Source: Deinococcus aestuarii
GTDB taxonomy: Bacteria; Deinococcota; Deinococci; Deinococcales; Deinococcaceae
DNA: 64,000 bases
NCBI RefSeq assembly: GCF_018863415.1
Contig: NZ_JAHKSN010000015.1
Coordinates: forward strand, 1 to 64,000
Direction: 5' to 3'
Positions 8,628 to 16,918 of the stretch are shown here, piece by piece (position 1 is the stretch's first letter; each line of letters opens with the position of its first letter). Made by a program: the position numbers and the translations under genes. Under the pieces are notes generated by a model. The model worked only from the letters and a program-made list of their open reading frames with translations, made no database searches and had not been told where the DNA came from.

Positions 8628-9580
8628 CCCTCGTTCCCCAGACCAATTCCACCGTCCCCGATCCCGTCCAGCTCGTCCTCGATTCCGTCCCCTCGCCGCT
8701 GACGAAAAAGGCGTACCGGCGGGCGCTGACGGACTTCCTTGCGTGGTGGGAGGAACAGGGGCGCCCGCCGCTGAGCAAGGCCGTGGTGGGGCGGTATGTC
8801 GCGGGACTGGTGGAGAGCGGGCTCGCGCCGTCGAGCGTGAACGTGCGGCTCGCCGCCATCCGCAAGCTCGTGCGCGAGGCGGCGGACAACGGGTTGCTGG
8901 GCGCGTTCGAGGCGGAGGCCATCGCGCGGGTGAAGGGGATCCGGCGGCAGGGGCGCCGCACGGGCACGTGGCTGAGTCAGGCGCAGGCGCAAGAACTCCT
9001 GCTCGCCCCCGACGTGACCACGCTGCGGGGGCTGCGGGACCGGGCCCTCCTCGCCGTGCTGCTGGGCTGCGGGCTGCGGCGCTCGGAACTCGTGGCGCTG
9101 ACCTTCGACCATCTGGCGCGGCGCGAGGGACGCTGGGTGGTGCTCGACCTGACGGGCAAGCACGGGCGCACCCGCACGGTGCCGATGCCAGGGTGGTGCA
9201 AGGCCGCCGTGGACGCCTGGACGCGGGCGGCGGGGCTGTCGAGCGGGCACGTCTTCCGCCCGACCGCGCCGCGCGGGGAGAAGGTGCTCGCGCGCGGGCG
9301 GCTCTCGCACGAGGCCGTGGCCCTGATCGTCCGCAAGTACGGCCAGCGGCTGGGGCACGCGGGCCTCACCCCGGAGGACCTGGAGGGCGTGCGGCTCGCC
9401 CCCCACGACCTGCGGCGGACCTTCGCCAAGCTCGCGCACCGGGGCGGGGCCCCGCTGGACCAGATTCAGCTCTCGCTGGGGCACGCGAGCCTCCAGACCA
9501 CCGAGGTCTACCTGGGGGTCGAGCAGGACCTCGCCGAGGCGCCGGGCGACAGGCTGGGGTTGTCGCTGAGGGGGGACTGA
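8624..9580 (+). CDS. Tyrosine recombinase / phage-integrase family (XerC/D-like), catalytically intact
   Basis: A 318-residue site-specific recombinase. An N-terminal SAM-like core-binding domain (about 20-105, including PLTKKAYRRALTDFL and LAPSSVNVRLAAIRKL) precedes the catalytic domain. The active-site set is present: Arg in GCGLRRSEL, Lys in LTGKHGR, HxxR in APHDLRRTFA, His in LSLGHASLQTT and the Tyr nucleophile in TEVYLG. The size suits XerC/D-type or accessory recombinases rather than large phage integrases. The ATG overlaps the decayed vapC stop, so it appears to be co-transcribed with that remnant. No flanking attachment repeats were recognised. Confidence 0.88.
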   Translation: MTLVPQTNSTVPDPVQLVLDSVPSPLTKKAYRRALTDFLAWWEEQGRPPLSKAVVGRYVAGLVESGLAPSSVNVRLAAIRKLVREAADNGLLGAFEAEAIARVKGIRRQGRRTGTWLSQAQAQELLLAPDVTTLRGLRDRALLAVLLGCGLRRSELVALTFDHLARREGRWVVLDLTGKHGRTRTVPMPGWCKAAVDAWTRAAGLSSGHVFRPTAPRGEKVLARGRLSHEAVALIVRKYGQRLGHAGLTPEDLEGVRLAPHDLRRTFAKLAHRGGAPLDQIQLSLGHASLQTTEVYLGVEQDLAEAPGDRLGLSLRGD

Positions 9581-9605
9581 GGCGGACTGCGGGGAGGGGC
9601 GGGCC

Positions 9606-9833
9606 CTACCCCACCCGCCGGGCGACCACCTTGTGGCCGACGACGCTGCCGGGGCCGGGCTCGCGCAGGAGTTGGGTGACCAACCAGACCTCCTCGGCGG
9701 GGTCCTGCCAGCGCCAGAGCACCCGGTCGCCGACCCGCACCGACCACCCGGCCCCGACGGTGATCGTGGCGAACTGGGGATCGTCATGCAACTTCCGGTG
9801 GGCGGCTTGGGGGGGAGGAGCGATTCCCGGCAT
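9606..9833 (-). CDS. Small hypothetical protein
   Basis: A 75-residue frame with the strong third-position GC of real genes. I do not recognise a family; it contains TVGAGWSVRVGDRVLWRWQDP followed by VVGHKVVARRVG, suggesting a small beta-rich, SH3-like fold, with no signal peptide or membrane segment. No Shine-Dalgarno precedes the ATG, but TAGGCT lies nine bases upstream, fitting a leaderless start. It sits convergently beside the recombinase gene and upstream of, in the same direction as, the second P450. Confidence 0.6.
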   Translation of the reverse strand: MPGIAPPPQAAHRKLHDDPQFATITVGAGWSVRVGDRVLWRWQDPAEEVWLVTQLLREPGPGSVVGHKVVARRVG

Positions 9834-9921
9834 CGTGCGCCCAGCCTAGGCCCGCGGCTGTCACCGCCCTGTCACATCCAGGGCGGTCACCTGCGGGCTG
9901 GGGCCGCGCGCCGCCCCGCCG

Positions 9922-11286
9922 TCAGGCCGTCTCGCCGCCGCGCGGCTCGAAGGTCGCCCGCAGGCCGCCCCGGGGGCGCAGGGTGATCGCCGTCTCGATC
10001 TCGACCGGGGGCCCCGGCACCACCCGCACGGCGTGGCGGCTGGCGATGGTGGCGAGGAGCAGCGGCGCCTCCATCCGGGCGAAGTTCTCGCCGATGCACA
10101 CGCGCGGGCCCCCGCCAAAGGGGAAAAAGGCGTAGCGGGGATTGCGCTTCTCGAGGTCGCCCGCCCAGCGCCCCGGGCGGAACTCTTCGGGCGCGTCGTA
10201 CCAGCGCGGGTCGTGGTGGACGACCCACTGGCTCATCACCAGGGCGGTGCCCGCCGGGATGAAGTGGCCGCCGAGCTCCAGGTCGGCCCGCGCGCGGCGG
10301 CCCACCGTCCAGACGGGCGGGATCACCCGCATCGCCTCCTGAACGACCTGAGTCGTGTACGTCAGGCGGGGCAGGTCGGCGAGGGTGGGCACCCTCCCGC
10401 CGAGTTCGCGGTCCAGTTCCCCGTGCAGGTGCTGCTCGGCCTCGGGGTGGCGGGAGAGCAGCCACCACGCCCAGGTCAGGGTGTTGGCGGTCGTCTCGTG
10501 CCCGGCCATGATCAGGTTTTTCGCCTCGTCGAGGAGCTGCTGATCCGTCATGCCGCGCCGCTCGTCGTCCTGCGCGGCGAGCAGGGTGGAGAGGAGGTCG
10601 CCCCGGTCCTCCCCGCCCTCCGCCCGGCGCTCGCGGATGAGGTCGGCGACGAAGCGGTCGATGCGTGAGGTGGCGTCCTGAAAGGCGGCGAACGCCTCCG
10701 GGTGCTCCTCGCCGCCCCGCAGGGCCGACCGGAGCAGCACGTCAGCCTCGAACATGTCGTTCATGGCCCGCTCGAAGGGCTCAGCCCGCTCGCCCATCTC
10801 CAGGTCGAACAGCGTCTTGGTGATGATGTCGAGGGTCAGGTGCATCATGTCCGAGTGCACGTCGCGGGTCTCCCCGGGCCGCACGCCCTCCACGTACCGG
10901 CGCGCGGCGTCCACCATCACCTCGCCGTAGGCCTGGATACGCTCGCGGTGGAAGGCGGGCTGCACCATCCGGCGCTGCCGCAGCCAGAAGTCGCCCTCGC
11001 TCGTCACGAGGCCGTTGCCGAACAGCAGCGTGTTGATCGCGGCGTTCTGGTACCCCTTGTCGAACAGCCGCCCGGTCTGCACGTGGATGAACTCGATCAG
11101 GTGCGGGTCGCTCACCAGGCACATGGGCGCGCCCTCCTCGGTCTTGCCGATCAACACGAGGTCGCCGTACGCCCGGGCGAGCGCGGGCAGGGTCTCCAGC
11201 GGGTTCGCCGCGCCCTCGCCGCCGGGCCGGGCCTCGGGGCGGGGCGGGAGCGGCAGGGTGTGCGGGGCGGGGTGAGGCTGGGTCAT
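9922..11286 (-). CDS. Cytochrome P450, possible carotenoid 2-beta-ionone hydroxylase (CYP287-like)
   Basis: A 454-residue P450 with all core motifs: WLRQRR in the C-helix (about 101), AGHETTA in the I-helix (about 261-267), EAMR as ExxR (about 317-320), FRPGRW, and the haem loop FGGGPRVCIG with Cys near 397. It belongs to the longer class E/CYP102-like group, unlike the short P450 at the left of the window. Deinococcus radiodurans has one P450 of this general type, CYP287A1, which hydroxylates the beta-ionone ring in deinoxanthin synthesis; orthology is my guess and unproven. The ATG at 11286 follows GGAGGTGTCCT. No other carotenoid genes are nearby. Confidence 0.88.
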   Translation of the reverse strand: MTQPHPAPHTLPLPPRPEARPGGEGAANPLETLPALARAYGDLVLIGKTEEGAPMCLVSDPHLIEFIHVQTGRLFDKGYQNAAINTLLFGNGLVTSEGDFWLRQRRMVQPAFHRERIQAYGEVMVDAARRYVEGVRPGETRDVHSDMMHLTLDIITKTLFDLEMGERAEPFERAMNDMFEADVLLRSALRGGEEHPEAFAAFQDATSRIDRFVADLIRERRAEGGEDRGDLLSTLLAAQDDERRGMTDQQLLDEAKNLIMAGHETTANTLTWAWWLLSRHPEAEQHLHGELDRELGGRVPTLADLPRLTYTTQVVQEAMRVIPPVWTVGRRARADLELGGHFIPAGTALVMSQWVVHHDPRWYDAPEEFRPGRWAGDLEKRNPRYAFFPFGGGPRVCIGENFARMEAPLLLATIASRHAVRVVPGPPVEIETAITLRPRGGLRATFEPRGGETA

Positions 11287-11396
11287 AGGACACCTCCGGG
11301 CGGCGCCAACACCGCGCGCCGCCTGACCCGCCCAGTATCCGAGCCTTTGCTCGCGTTTGCAACCCGCTGGGCGGGCGGGGCCGCTACCATGTCCGC

Positions 11397-11921
11397 GTGA
11401 CGACGGGGCGAGGGACCCACCGCCGGGTGCTGGGCGTGAGCGGGGACATGGAGGTGCTCGCCTGCGGCCACCTGGTGCCGGGCTTCACGGGGAGCGCGGG
11501 ATTCGGTCGGCTGCTGGAACGCGGATGGCCCGCGCACCCCCGGCTGCGGCGGTGCCCGGCGTGCCCGGACGAGGGGGTGACCGTTCCGGCGGCACTCGCG
11601 GAGGTCCCGGCGCCCCCGGAGGCCGTGGCGTGGTGGGCGCGGCTGGGGCTGCCGGAACGCGGCGCGTGGCTGGACCGCCTCGCCCCCGGGGAGGCGATGC
11701 CCCGGCTGCGGGGCCGGGCGGGCCGCTCTCCCCTGCCCGCCCGCGAGCGCGACCTGCTCGGCGGGGTGCTGCGCGCCGCCCACGGGGAGGCGCAGGAACT
11801 GGGGCTCACCCTGCGGGAGCTGGCGAGCTGCTCGGCCGCGCCCCCGCCGGTTCTGAGCGGCTGGGCGCTCGCCCGCGCCGCCGCCCGGCGGTACGAGGCC
11901 GGGCGGGCGGACGAGGGTTGA
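11397..11921 (+). CDS. Hypothetical protein with possible zinc-binding cysteines
   Basis: A 174-residue protein that I do not recognise. Near the N-terminus it has LACGHLVPG and then RRCPACPDEG, so a C-x-H ... CxxC arrangement could bind zinc; the rest is Ala/Arg/Leu-rich and helical. There is no signal peptide. The GTG start lacks a Shine-Dalgarno, but TACCAT lies six bases before it (11385-11390), consistent with a leaderless transcript. Third-position GC is high in this frame; overlapping frames on both strands look like shadows. It is divergent from the P450 gene. Confidence 0.6.
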   Translation: MTTGRGTHRRVLGVSGDMEVLACGHLVPGFTGSAGFGRLLERGWPAHPRLRRCPACPDEGVTVPAALAEVPAPPEAVAWWARLGLPERGAWLDRLAPGEAMPRLRGRAGRSPLPARERDLLGGVLRAAHGEAQELGLTLRELASCSAAPPPVLSGWALARAAARRYEAGRADEG

Positions 11922-12238
11922 GTGCGGGCGACGCGCCGGGCAGGAACATCCGCGTGCCCCGCCTCATCCCACCGCCCCCCCGCCTGGCAAGGGCGGCTCT
12001 GATCGGGGCAGCGACGGGAAGCCTCACCCGTGAGGACGGACGCGGCCTGATGGCCGAGTTCCTGGCGGAGAGGAAGGGGGCGTGTGACCACCTTCGTCAC
12101 CCACAAGATGGGGGAACCCCAGAGGAAGAGTGCCGGATGACGCTAGAAACTTAGATCACAGTTGGTGCGGCAGGGTTGGACGGGCGGGGAGCAGCCAGGT
12201 CGGCTATCCGCCCGATGTGCCACACGGGACGATCACGC
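11922..12238. other. Gene-free stretch of about 317 bases
   Basis: No convincing gene. One plus-strand frame around 11990-12110 (ending MAEFLAERKGACDHL) looks vaguely like the tail of a small antitoxin, but it has no credible start and I do not annotate it. Base composition drops slightly near 12120-12160. Confidence 0.4.
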
Positions 12239-12823
12239 TCAGGATCGGCGGAGTCCGGCAACGAGCCATTCGACCAGGCGCCGGGCGTCGTAGTGGGGGT
12301 CGCCCGCACCGATGCAGAGGTTGCCCACGCCGCGCATCAGTTCCAACGCCTCGACGTCGGGGCGGATCTCGTCAGCCTCCGCGGCGGCGCGCAGCAATCC
12401 AGCACACACCGGCACGAGACGGTCGAGGAAGTAGGCGTGCAGCGTGTCGAAACCGGCCTTATCCGCCCGCATCGCAGCGGCAAGGCCGTGCTTGGTGGTC
12501 AGGAAATCCACGAAGAGGTCGATCCACTTCGCCAGCGCCCCGTAGGGACTGGCGCTGCTCGCCAGGAGCCGTGGACCGGCCTCGGCACAGGCCTCGACCT
12601 GGTGGCGGTAGACGGCGACGATCAGGTCCGCCCGCGTCGGAAAGTGCCGGTAGATCGTGCCCACCCCCACCCCGGCTTTGAGCGCGATGTCCCGCACCGG
12701 CACCTCGACGCCGGACGTGACGAAGAGGGCAGCGGCGGCGTCGAGCAACGTCTGCTCGTTGCGCCGGGCGTCGGCCCGCTTGGACTGGCCTGCTTTCCCT
12801 GCCCTCTCGTCAATTTCCGTCAC
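12239..12823 (-). CDS. TetR/AcrR-family transcriptional repressor
   Basis: A 194-residue regulator: an N-terminal helix-turn-helix (about 20-65: NEQTLLDAAAALF, VPVRDIALKAGVGVGTIYRHF) and a variable ligand-binding C-terminal half. I choose the GTG at 12823 (VTEIDERAG) because upstream residues in the open frame overlap the promoter and operators. It is divergent from an SDR oxidoreductase with about 150 bp between them, the classic TetR arrangement, so the SDR is the likely target and its substrate or a related toxic compound the likely inducer. Confidence 0.88.
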   Translation of the reverse strand: MTEIDERAGKAGQSKRADARRNEQTLLDAAAALFVTSGVEVPVRDIALKAGVGVGTIYRHFPTRADLIVAVYRHQVEACAEAGPRLLASSASPYGALAKWIDLFVDFLTTKHGLAAAMRADKAGFDTLHAYFLDRLVPVCAGLLRAAAEADEIRPDVEALELMRGVGNLCIGAGDPHYDARRLVEWLVAGLRRS

Positions 12824-12854
12824 TTCAGCCGCTCCCCTCTGCCAGGTTTGACAA

Positions 12855-12892
12855 ACGGAACATGATTCCGTATTCTTTTGGAACGGTGTTCC
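12855..12892. promoter_or_regulatory. Two TetR-type operator dyads between tetR and SDR genes
   Basis: Two related palindromes: ACGGAA-N5-TTCCGT at 12855-12871 and GGAAC-N3-GTTCC at 12880-12892. Both match GGAA-N5-TTCC; their centres are 23 bp apart, about two helical turns. They lie in the only intergenic space shared by the divergent TetR and SDR genes, so they probably bind the TetR protein and control both. Confidence 0.65.
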
Positions 12893-12973
12893 GCTTTTCA
12901 GCATACCCGAACGGACGCCCAGTGACCAGACCATCCCCGGTCACGACGAACTCGGCAGGCCAAGGAGGAAGAC

Positions 12974-13795
12974 ATGAACGGCAAAGTGTGGTTCATCACC
13001 GGCGCATCCCGCGGGTTCGGGCGTCTCTGGGCCGAGGCCGCCCTCGAACGGGGTGATCGGGTCGCGGCCACGGCCCGCGACGTGGCGAGCGTCGCCGACC
13101 TCGCCGGGCGCTTCGGGGACGCTGTTCTCCCCCTCGCGCTCGACGTAACCGACGCCGATCAGGCCCAGCGGGCCGTCGAGCAGGCTCACGCTCAGTTTGG
13201 CAGGCTCGATGTGGTCGTCAACAATGCGGGCTACTCGCTGGTAGGCACGATTGAGGAGGCGAGCGAGGCCGACGTGCGCGCTCAATTCGAGACCAACGTG
13301 TTCGGGGCCCTGCGGGTCGTCCGGGCGGCCCTCCCGCTGCTGCGGCAGCAGGGCGGCGGGCACATCCTCGGCGTCTCCAGCGGCGTCGGCCTGGTGGCGC
13401 TGCCGCTCATCGGTTATTACTGCGCGTCCAAGTGGGCCTTTGAAGCCCTGCACGACAGTCTGGCGCAGGAGGTGGCGTCTTTCGGCATCCGGGTGACCCT
13501 GGTCGAGCCCGGGGCCTACGCCACCGAGTTCGGGAGTCCCGCCTCGCTCCGGGTCGCGCCGGGCCTGGACGCCTATGCCGAGCTTCGGCAGGGGGTCATG
13601 GCAGGCCTGTCGAGCCAGGAGCAGGGCGACCCGCGGGCGACGGCGGCCGCCATCCTGACGCTCGTGGACGCCGAGCACCCGCCGCTGCGGCTCTTCCTGG
13701 GGAGTGGGAATCTGCCCTGGGTACGTGCCACATATGCTGAGCGCCTCGCTACCTGGGAAGTTTGGGAGGCCGTCTCCAACGCCGCGCAAGGCTAA
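12974..13795 (+). CDS. Short-chain dehydrogenase/reductase (SDR)
   Basis: A 273-residue classical SDR, an NAD(P)-dependent cytoplasmic oxidoreductase. The cofactor motif TGASRGFG is at about 9-16, NNAG at about 87-90, the active-site Ser in GVSSGVGL and the YxxxK pair in YYCASK at about 153-158. The ATG is preceded by AAGGAGGAAGAC. It is divergent from the TetR gene and preceded by the two dyads, so it is probably derepressed by a small molecule. The substrate is not deducible. Confidence 0.9.
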   Translation: MNGKVWFITGASRGFGRLWAEAALERGDRVAATARDVASVADLAGRFGDAVLPLALDVTDADQAQRAVEQAHAQFGRLDVVVNNAGYSLVGTIEEASEADVRAQFETNVFGALRVVRAALPLLRQQGGGHILGVSSGVGLVALPLIGYYCASKWAFEALHDSLAQEVASFGIRVTLVEPGAYATEFGSPASLRVAPGLDAYAELRQGVMAGLSSQEQGDPRATAAAILTLVDAEHPPLRLFLGSGNLPWVRATYAERLATWEVWEAVSNAAQG

Positions 13796-13838
13796 CTGGA
13801 GGCACGGCACGGGTCGGCCCCGGCCAGACGCCGACGGT

Positions 13839-13869
13839 GCGGAAACGGTCATTTTCGAGTCCGTTCCGC
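13839..13869. repeat. Hairpin downstream of the SDR gene
   Basis: GCGGAAACGG and CCGTTCCGC flank a 12-base loop and can pair with one bulged A. There is no T-run, so this is at best a weak terminator for the SDR gene. Confidence 0.35.
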
Positions 13870-14371
13870 CGATGCGGAGGACACGCAGTTCTCGTATTGC
13901 GAAACACTGTTGCGGAGTCGCATTGAATGGCGAGAGAGCTTCGCAACGTCGCGCAAAGCGTGGTTGAGATCACCGGCGTCGTCCACTGTTCCGACTCTCG
14001 GATCACTCCGAAACGGCCTGCCTTCCCGTCGCGCCGCATGGCGGTTGCGGTCTACCCCCTCTGCTGCGCAACTCTCCGTGTGGAGAGGAGTACGGCCCGA
14101 TGGCCCGAACGTCCGTAACGCTGACGCGAGCAGGTCGCCTCGCCCACTCCTCCCCCTTGATGGGGGAGATAGGGGGGTGAACGCCAGCGACTCACGGCGC
14201 GACGGGAAGACAAGACAGGCCAGCTTGCCCGCGCCGGCGCTTCCTCCGTCGTCCCCTCACCCCGGCCCTCTCTGCCCAGTCCCGCAGGGGGAGAACAACC
14301 GCCCACCCGCCGCCACAGAACACCAGACCTCCCAACGAAACCCCGCACCACACGAGCGCCGGGCCTCGCCC
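13870..14371. repeat. Gene-free region carrying a dispersed repeat pair
   Basis: About 500 bases with no credible gene; frames here have poor codon structure. From about 14147 to 14182 runs CTCCTCCCCCTTGATGGG, followed by a GGGGGGTGA end, and from about 14251 to 14294 runs the opposite-sense partner CCCCTCACCCCGGCCCTC, ending CAGTCCCGCAGGGGGAG. The same two half-elements occur again at 17863-18053. The first half also contains a small hairpin (TCCCCC-TTGAT-GGGGGA). The region lies downstream of livF and could serve as its transcription stop. Confidence 0.55.
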
Positions 14372-15124
14372 TCAGACGCCCAGGTAGGCCTTGATGATGT
14401 CCGGGTCGCCCATCAGCTCGCGGCTGGGGCCCTCCTTGACGAGGCGCCCGAGTTCGAGGACGTAGGTGCGGTCGGTGACCTTGAGGACCTGCCGCACGTT
14501 CTGCTCGACGAGGAGGACCGTGAGCCCGAGTTCGCGCAGCGAGCCGATCACCCGCATGACCTCCGAGACGACGAGGGGGGCGAGGCCCAGGCTCGGCTCG
14601 TCCATCAGGAGGACTTCGGGCTCGCTCATCAGCGCGCGCCCGATGGCGACCATCTGCTGCTCGCCCCCCGAGAGGGCGGCGGCGGGGGTGAGGCGTTTTT
14701 CGGTCAGGCGCGGGAAGAAGTCGTAGACCTTCTGGAGGTTCGCCGCCCGGTTCGCCTTCGTGCGCGGGAGGTAGGCGCCCATGAGCAGGTTTTCCTCCAC
14801 CGTCATCTGCCCGAAGAGCTGGCGCCCCATCGGCACGTGCGCCACGCCGAGGTCGGTGATCTTGTGCGGCGGCACCCCGTTGAGGTTGTGGCCCCGGTAG
14901 GTGGCCGTCCCCGCGCGGGCCCGCAGCATCCCCGAGAGCACGCGCAGGATGGTGCTCTTGCCGCTGCCGTTGCCGCCGACGAGTCCGACGAGTTCCCCCT
15001 TGTCCACGTGCAGGCCGACGCCGAAGACGACCTGCACCTCCCCGTAGGCGACCTCCAGGCCCTCGGCGCTGAGCACGCGGTCGCGGACGGGGGCGGGCAC
15101 GGGCGCGGGCCGAACGCTAGTCAT
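14372..15124 (-). CDS. livF: Branched-chain amino-acid ABC transporter, ATPase LivF
   Basis: A 250-residue ABC ATPase that energises uptake at the inner face of the membrane. Walker A reads GGNGSGKST, the signature ALSGGEQQM, Walker B VLLMDEPSLGLAP and the switch LLVEQN, the pattern typical of LivF. Its start overlaps the livG end by eight bases. It is the last gene of the operon running leftwards from the GntR gene at 19.9 kb. Ligand specificity (branched-chain amino acids, amides, urea) cannot be read from the ATPase. Confidence 0.92.
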   Translation of the reverse strand: MTSVRPAPVPAPVRDRVLSAEGLEVAYGEVQVVFGVGLHVDKGELVGLVGGNGSGKSTILRVLSGMLRARAGTATYRGHNLNGVPPHKITDLGVAHVPMGRQLFGQMTVEENLLMGAYLPRTKANRAANLQKVYDFFPRLTEKRLTPAAALSGGEQQMVAIGRALMSEPEVLLMDEPSLGLAPLVVSEVMRVIGSLRELGLTVLLVEQNVRQVLKVTDRTYVLELGRLVKEGPSRELMGDPDIIKAYLGV

Positions 15125-15914
15125 GGTCGTCTCCGAGGTACGCCCGCACCACGTCGGGGTGGGTGGCGACGGCCTGGGGATGGCCCTCCGCCAGAAGCTC
15201 CCCGAAGGCCATGCAGATCACGTGGTCGGACAGCGACATGATCACGTGCATGATGTGCTCGACCATCACGATGCCGAGCCCCGACTGGGCGAGCGTGCGG
15301 ATCAGGGCCACCATCTCCTGCTGGGCGGGGGGGTTGAGGCCCGCGATGCTCTCGTCGAGAAAGAGCATCCGGGGCTCCAGCGCGAGCGCCTTGGCGAGTT
15401 CGAGGCGGCGGCGCCGGGCGAGGTTGAGCTGCGAGGCGGGCTGCGTGGCCCGGTCGGCGAGGCCCACCCGTTCGAGAACGGCATAGGCGCGGTCCTCCGC
15501 CTCCCGGCCCCGGTGGCGCAGGAAGGCCGCCACCAGGACGTTTTCGAGCACGCTGAGGTCCTCGAAGGGCCGCTCGACCTGGAAGGTGCGGGCCATGCCC
15601 ATCCGGGCGCGGGCCTGCGGCTGGACGTGGGTCACGTCGCGCCCGGCGAAGGTGACCCGCCCGGCGCTGGGGCGCACGAAGCCGGTGAGCGCGTTAAAGA
15701 GGGTGGTCTTCCCCGCCCCGTTCGGGCCGATCAGCCCCAGGATCTCGCCGGGCCGCACCGCGAGGCTGATGCCCTTCACCGCCGTCACGCCGCCGAAGCG
15801 CACGGTGACGCCCTCGGCGGTCAGCAGCGGCGGTCCCCCCGGCGCGTGGACGATTTGACCGGGGAACTCGGTGAGTTCGGGCAGGGTCGGCGGCGTGCGG
15901 GAGGGCGTGGTCAT
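15117..15914 (-). CDS. livG: Branched-chain amino-acid ABC transporter, ATPase LivG
   Basis: A 265-residue ABC ATPase, partner of LivF. Walker A GPNGAGKTT, the family's long NxxTGFxxPSxG region (NALTGFVRPSAGR), a signature replaced by LNLARRRRLE where many LivG have LSYGQQRRLE, Walker B MLFLDESIAGLNP and the VEHIMH switch are visible. The signature lacks the usual SGGQ/YGQQ core and Walker B has Ser where Pro is usual (DES for DEP). These changes are known in some LivG-like subunits, so I still expect function. It overlaps livM by four bases (ATGA). Confidence 0.9.
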   Translation of the reverse strand: MTTPSRTPPTLPELTEFPGQIVHAPGGPPLLTAEGVTVRFGGVTAVKGISLAVRPGEILGLIGPNGAGKTTLFNALTGFVRPSAGRVTFAGRDVTHVQPQARARMGMARTFQVERPFEDLSVLENVLVAAFLRHRGREAEDRAYAVLERVGLADRATQPASQLNLARRRRLELAKALALEPRMLFLDESIAGLNPPAQQEMVALIRTLAQSGLGIVMVEHIMHVIMSLSDHVICMAFGELLAEGHPQAVATHPDVVRAYLGDDHD

Positions 15915-16918
15915 CGCGCCGTCCCCAGCTTGCGCCCGCCCCGCTGGAACAGGCCCAGGATGCCGTCCGGGGCGAAGAGCGTGACGGCGAGGATGAGCAC
16001 CCCGTAGATCAGGAGGTTGGCGCTGGCGAACACAGTGCGGAAGACCTCCCCGAAGGTGGCGAGCAGGAGCGCCCCGATCACCGGCCCCTGGATGCTCGCC
16101 CGCCCGCCGATGATCGCCATCAGGGCGATCTGCACCGAGACGGGCAGTTCGAGCAGGGTGTGCGGCTCGAAGGCTTGCAGGTAGATCGCGTACAGGCTGC
16201 CGCCCAGCGCCGTGAGGGCGGCGCTGAGCATAAAGGCCACGAGCTTCATCCTGGCCGGGTCGATCCCGAGCGCCCGCGCCCCGTCCTCGTCCTCACGCAC
16301 GGCCTGGAGGGCGTACCCCAGCCGCGAGCGGCGCAGGAGGTGGGTGACGAGCAGGGTCAGCGCCACGAAGGCGAGGGCGAGGCCGTACTCCACCCGGCGG
16401 TCGAAGAGGTCGAGCCCGAGGAAGGTGGGCAGCTCGGGCATGAACAGGCCCTCCGAGCCGCCCGTCCACTCGGAGTTGATGGCGACGAGCCGCAGCACGA
16501 GCGCGACCGCGATGGTGGAGAGGGTGAAGTAGCTGCCCCGCAACCGGAAGGTCAGCGCCCCCCACACGGCGGCGAGCAGCACGGCGAGGCCCATGCCGAT
16601 CAATGCCCCCCACCACGGGGCGACCGGGCCGCCGAGGAAGGCGGGGACGCGCTCGGGCGTGGCGAGGAGCGTCATCGTGTACGCGCCCACCCCCACGAAG
16701 GCGGCGTGCCCCAGGCTGAGCTGCCCGGCCCAGCCGCCGAGGACGTTCCAGCTCATCGCCAGCCCCGCGAAGATCAGGGTCGAGACGCCGAAGTTCAGCG
16801 CCTTGCCGAACACGAAGGGGTAGAGCAGCATGACGGCGAGGAGGGCGAGGCTCAGCCACACGTTGCCGAAGGTCAGCGCCCGGGGGCGGGCGGCACTCAG
16901 GGGCGCGGTCGTCGTCAT
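15911..16918 (-). CDS. livM: Branched-chain amino-acid ABC transporter permease LivM
   Basis: A 335-residue membrane permease with 8-10 hydrophobic segments and the LivM-type signatures GGWAGQLSLGHAAFVGVGAY and VREDEDGARALGIDPARMK (the ATPase-coupling loop), plus GGRASIQGPVIGA. The ATG at 16918 overlaps the livH stop by four bases; longer upstream frames run through livH on the wrong frame. Paired with LivH it forms the channel. Confidence 0.92.
   Translation of the reverse strand: MTTTAPLSAARPRALTFGNVWLSLALLAVMLLYPFVFGKALNFGVSTLIFAGLAMSWNVLGGWAGQLSLGHAAFVGVGAYTMTLLATPERVPAFLGGPVAPWWGALIGMGLAVLLAAVWGALTFRLRGSYFTLSTIAVALVLRLVAINSEWTGGSEGLFMPELPTFLGLDLFDRRVEYGLALAFVALTLLVTHLLRRSRLGYALQAVREDEDGARALGIDPARMKLVAFMLSAALTALGGSLYAIYLQAFEPHTLLELPVSVQIALMAIIGGRASIQGPVIGALLLATFGEVFRTVFASANLLIYGVLILAVTLFAPDGILGLFQRGGRKLGTAR

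Noticed and set aside
11990..12154. Possible small antitoxin tail (MAEFLAERKGA) after the zinc-type hypothetical gene
   Set aside because: No start codon or ribosome site and too short a match; could not be tied to a family.
13927..14118. Short plus-strand frame in the gene-free region after the SDR gene
   Set aside because: Poor third-position GC, no ribosome site, overlaps repeat-rich DNA.
15117..15914. LivG considered as a pseudogene because its ABC signature is unusual
   Set aside because: Walker A, Walker B and switch regions are intact, the gene overlaps its operon partners, and similar signatures occur in working LivG-type subunits.
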